Below, piece after piece: positions 61,263-64,000 of a stretch of 64,000 nucleotides of DNA. The stretch is from Streptomyces sp. NBC_01381 (GTDB lineage: Bacteria; Actinomycetota; Actinomycetes; Streptomycetales; Streptomycetaceae). How positions within the stretch are numbered: position 1 is the stretch's first letter; every line of letters starts with the position of its first letter. The position numbers were made by a program, and so were the translations under genes. The notes under the pieces were generated by a model. The model saw only the letters and a list, made by a program, of their open reading frames with translations, did not search any database and was not told the DNA's origin. The stretch covers positions 1,488,001 through 1,552,000 of the forward strand of contig NZ_JAPEPI010000001.1 of the NCBI RefSeq assembly GCF_026340305.1. The letters run 5' to 3'.

Positions 61263-64000
61263 GACGGACCCTCCTGAGCCCCGTCTTCAGCAGGCATGTT
61301 GCGGATACGAGCTGAATCCTCGGATCGCTCAGGCCCTGCACCAGCGCCTCCGTGATGGCGACGTCGACCCGGTAGCTCTCTCCGTCTCCCAGGAGCCGAC
61401 CTGCTGCTCGGCGGGCTTCCGCCTGCACTCGCATTACGGTGAGGCGCTCCCGGCCCAGTTTTTGGGCTTGCTCGCACTTTTTGGCCAGATCGGTTACGTG
61501 TCGGAGCTCCGCTCGGGCGATGGTCTCCGCGCCACGAGCAGATGCTTCATAGCCAGGCTGCCCGTCGAACAGGTCCATCAACTCGTGGATGTTTCCAGGG
61601 TTGTAATTGTGGTCCCCAGCACCGTAGGGGGCATCGAGCCAGGCCCGGGTGGCTCCGTCGGGCAGCGCCTCGGAGGCCCCAGCCGGCACCCAGACCTTCA
61701 GCGTGAAAGACGGGAGGAGTTGCTCAGCCTGGCGCCTCAATGCCTCCTCCGCGTCACGGGGGTTGGCCACGAGAGGCAGCGCCAGCTTGAGCGCCGAGGC
61801 GATATCGGCTTCGACGACAAAGTCGAATCCGAAGTAGGGCTCCGGCTCCCCGCGGTAGCTGGCATCAGCGCGCCAGAAGGCTGTCGCCTGGCCGCGGTCG
61901 TCGCACCAAACGACGTTCGCGAGCGTGTCGACGAGCGGGTTCCCGATGCGGAACAGGCGAGTGCCGGGCGCCTTCAGGGCTTCGGACCGGCTGAAGGTGC
62001 CCGTGGCGGTCTCCGCTGTGAGGCTCTTGCGGTCGTAGAGATGCGGAGAGATGAGGGTCCGTGACCTGATGTCGAACACCTCGCACATGACGCCGTTCAA
62101 CTTGCGCTCGGTGTGGCGCAGTTTGATTCCCAGAGAGCCATCGCGCCCGGTGAACCCGAGCATGGCCGCACGCGTAGAGCCCCAGTCGGCTTCGAACGTT
62201 GCGAGTTGCTCGGCGAAGTCGATGTCGTGGGGGGACGCGTCAAAGACCGTCTCGAGAGTGTCCATCTTGTCGATCTCGCGGCGAGCCTTGTCGAGCTGCT
62301 CCTGGACGGTCTCGGTGAAATCGACCAGTCCTTCGGGCCCGTGCTCAAGTGCTTGCGCCCAGACATCAGCAAGCCCCTGCGCGATGGCGTCCTGCAGCGT
62401 GGACACCGACTCATTCTCAGCAAAGACCCGGTACCCATGGATGAGCAACGACAGCCATGCCTCGGTGTGGGCCTCGGCGTCCGTGAGTACGAACTGGTTC
62501 GGCTTCTGACGCTGCTCGCGGGATTCGACGTAGCGGTCCGTGCGACCGATGCGCTGCTCGAGTTGGTTGGGCGACCACGGCAGCCGCACGTGGATCACCC
62601 GCTGGGCAACCTGGAGGTTCAGGCCATCCTCCGCGGAATCGTCCGTGATGAGCACGGCAGCCCCATCCTTGGCGGCGTGCCCTCGCCATGCCGTGATGGC
62701 ATCTTCAGACGCTTCAGACCCCGCGCTACGGGTGTGCTCGAAGAAGGCGACCTTTGGGAATCGTGTGCGCAGGCGTTCGGTGAGTTTCGATGCGAGTGTT
62801 CCTGGGCCGCAGAAGGCGATGGTGCGTCCGCGCCTGCTCAGTGCTGGCAGGAGGGTAGTGATGAGGTCGTCGATTTCGGTGGCCCAGTGACCCTCTGCGA
62901 TCTGTGATTCAAGGCTTTGCAGACTCTCGGACTCGTGGGGTGCGACGGGTGGGTTCGCGAGGTGGTCCCGCTCGCGGGAGCTCAGGCCAGCACGCTGAGC
63001 GGCGTCTTCGTCACGATGGACCCGCCATCGAAGTGCGTCGAGATAGTCGGCGGATGTGCCACCGAGTCGGGACGCGAGCACAGCGAGTGCGAGGGCGTAG
63101 GAGTCGCGCTCACGATCAAGGCCCTCATCGAGGAGGTGCCCCCACAACTGTGTCTGCCACTCCAAGAGGTTGTCCGCGGCTGGGCCGTACGACTCGGCTG
63201 ACAGCCGAGTCGGCTCGGTGCGGCCGCGTACTTCGTATGGGATGCCGGCTGAATCGTCGTTGCGGTTCAGTACACGTGACCTGCGGTGCCTGATGACGCG
63301 GCGGTGGAGTCGGTAGGTCTCGCTGATGTGCGCCCGGAGCTCTGTGACTCGTGTTGTGAGTTCTTGCAACTCTGTTCCGTCGCGGAGGTCCCCCTCGGGG
63401 TCGAGGAGACCGAGCACGTGGGCCGCAAGCTCGTCGAAGCGCGTGTCTTCCGGGGGCAGCATCGCCTTGATGATGTCGATGGTGGAAGGCAGAAGCGGGT
63501 GGAAGTCCGCGTTGAGACCAAGGACGTGGTTTGCCAACTCGGCCCGGTCGTTGTACCGCTGGGCGAATCGTTCTAGGTCACTCCACTTGTACATATCGGC
63601 ATCAAGCAGGTGCAGGAGCCCCAGGTGCGTGGTGTGGCTCGAAGTGACTGGCGTGGCGGACAGCAGCAGGAGCTTCGATGCGGAGTGGGCCAGTTCGCAC
63701 AGTGCCCGGTAGGTCGGGTCCGTGTTATCGCGGTCTTGGACCAGTTGGTGGGCTTCGTCGACTACGACGAGATCACTATCGTGGTGGCGCTCCCAGACTT
63801 CGGGGCTGTCGTGCGAGATGACCTTTACACGCGGACGGAAGTCATCGGTGAAGAACTTCGTACGCAGTTCGGCCAACCACTGGAGACGCAGCGCATCGGG
63901 GACGAGGAAGACGACGCGTGCCTGCGGGTTATCAATCAGAGTCTGTAGGCCCACGTACCCAGCCTCGATTGTCTTGCCGAGCCCTACTTCGTCCGCTAGG
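61252..64000 (-). CDS. dpdE: DpdE, SNF2-type helicase, cut by the window edge
   Basis: The frame runs past the right edge. At the edge the minus strand encodes LADEVGLGKTIEAGYVGL, a SNF2 Walker A, followed by DEAH (VVVDEAHQLV) and a helicase C domain (RVIHVRLPWSPNQLEQRIGR). At least 915 residues are present and the start lies beyond 64000. It is the first gene of the dpdE-F-G-H-I-J-K-D operon as far as seen. Confidence 0.85.
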   Translation of the reverse strand, partial: LADEVGLGKTIEAGYVGLQTLIDNPQARVVFLVPDALRLQWLAELRTKFFTDDFRPRVKVISHDSPEVWERHHDSDLVVVDEAHQLVQDRDNTDPTYRALCELAHSASKLLLLSATPVTSSHTTHLGLLHLLDADMYKWSDLERFAQRYNDRAELANHVLGLNADFHPLLPSTIDIIKAMLPPEDTRFDELAAHVLGLLDPEGDLRDGTELQELTTRVTELRAHISETYRLHRRVIRHRRSRVLNRNDDSAGIPYEVRGRTEPTRLSAESYGPAADNLLEWQTQLWGHLLDEGLDRERDSYALALAVLASRLGGTSADYLDALRWRVHRDEDAAQRAGLSSRERDHLANPPVAPHESESLQSLESQIAEGHWATEIDDLITTLLPALSRRGRTIAFCGPGTLASKLTERLRTRFPKVAFFEHTRSAGSEASEDAITAWRGHAAKDGAAVLITDDSAEDGLNLQVAQRVIHVRLPWSPNQLEQRIGRTDRYVESREQRQKPNQFVLTDAEAHTEAWLSLLIHGYRVFAENESVSTLQDAIAQGLADVWAQALEHGPEGLVDFTETVQEQLDKARREIDKMDTLETVFDASPHDIDFAEQLATFEADWGSTRAAMLGFTGRDGSLGIKLRHTERKLNGVMCEVFDIRSRTLISPHLYDRKSLTAETATGTFSRSEALKAPGTRLFRIGNPLVDTLANVVWCDDRGQATAFWRADASYRGEPEPYFGFDFVVEADIASALKLALPLVANPRDAEEALRRQAEQLLPSFTLKVWVPAGASEALPDGATRAWLDAPYGAGDHNYNPGNIHELMDLFDGQPGYEASARGAETIARAELRHVTDLAKKCEQAQKLGRERLTVMRVQAEARRAAGRLLGDGESYRVDVAITEALVQGLSDPRIQLVSATCLLKTGLRRVRRGN

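Noticed and set aside
1..64000. CRISPR arrays and tRNA/rRNA genes
   Set aside because: No regular repeat-spacer pattern and no cloverleaf or rRNA consensus was seen by eye. A covariance search would settle the tRNA question.

Overview
The window is high-GC actinomycete DNA, almost certainly Streptomyces. Coding third positions are very GC-rich, GTG starts are frequent, terminators are strong hairpins without a U-tract, and family content fits (XRE/TPR regulator, LuxR-type helix-turn-helix protein, APH-like kinases, GlnA-like ligase next to an APC permease, archaeal-type AspRS). It looks like an accessory region, a mosaic of cargo blocks. No tRNA, rRNA, CRISPR array or complete insertion sequence was seen.

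Layout. (1) 0.3-9.0 kb, all minus strand: a tightly packed, often overlapping operon with a tandem-HTH regulator, three APH-fold proteins (one intact, two with lost catalytic residues), a DEDDh exonuclease, an ABC exporter, two 2H phosphoesterases and a small membrane protein. (2) 9.0-12.0 kb: a glutamine-synthetase-like ligase and an amino-acid/polyamine permease. (3) 12.1-15.7 kb: a helical protein, two small genes, an XRE/TPR regulator, and two related short Cys-containing reading frames on either side of the regulator. (4) 15.9-25.5 kb, plus strand: a ten-gene saccharide/glycoconjugate operon (sugar epimerase, four glycosyltransferase-like proteins, methyltransferase, PhyH dioxygenase, pyruvyl-transferase-family protein, nitroreductase, HAD phosphatase). 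(5) 25.5-36 kb: a mixed block with a SpoU/TrmH RNA methyltransferase, Nudix-like, HIT, nucleotidyltransferase, kinase-like and GNAT proteins, and two complete class-specific aminoacyl-tRNA synthetases. AspRS is preceded by a T-box riboswitch with a GAC (Asp) specifier. (6) 36.8-39.7 kb: a phage head fragment (scaffold-like, decoration, major capsid, small genes) with no terminase, portal or tail genes.

(7) 39.8-64 kb is the main find: a full DNA 7-deazaguanine (Dpd) modification/restriction island. The minus-strand operon folE2-queD-queE-queC makes preQ0. A divergent plus-strand operon carries a probable dpdC, a DGQHR protein (dpdB), the TGT-like DNA base-exchange enzyme dpdA, and a second DGQHR protein. 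A long minus-strand operon converging on it reads dpdE-F-G-H-I-J-K-D (helicases, ATPase, PLD nuclease, accessory proteins) and runs off the right edge inside dpdE. The que and dpdC-B-A-B genes would install a 7-deazaguanine derivative in host DNA, and the E-K/D genes would restrict unmodified DNA. The two dpdB-type genes flanking dpdA, the adjoining phage head fragment, the AspRS T-box and the paired Cys micro-ORFs are the features most worth follow-up.
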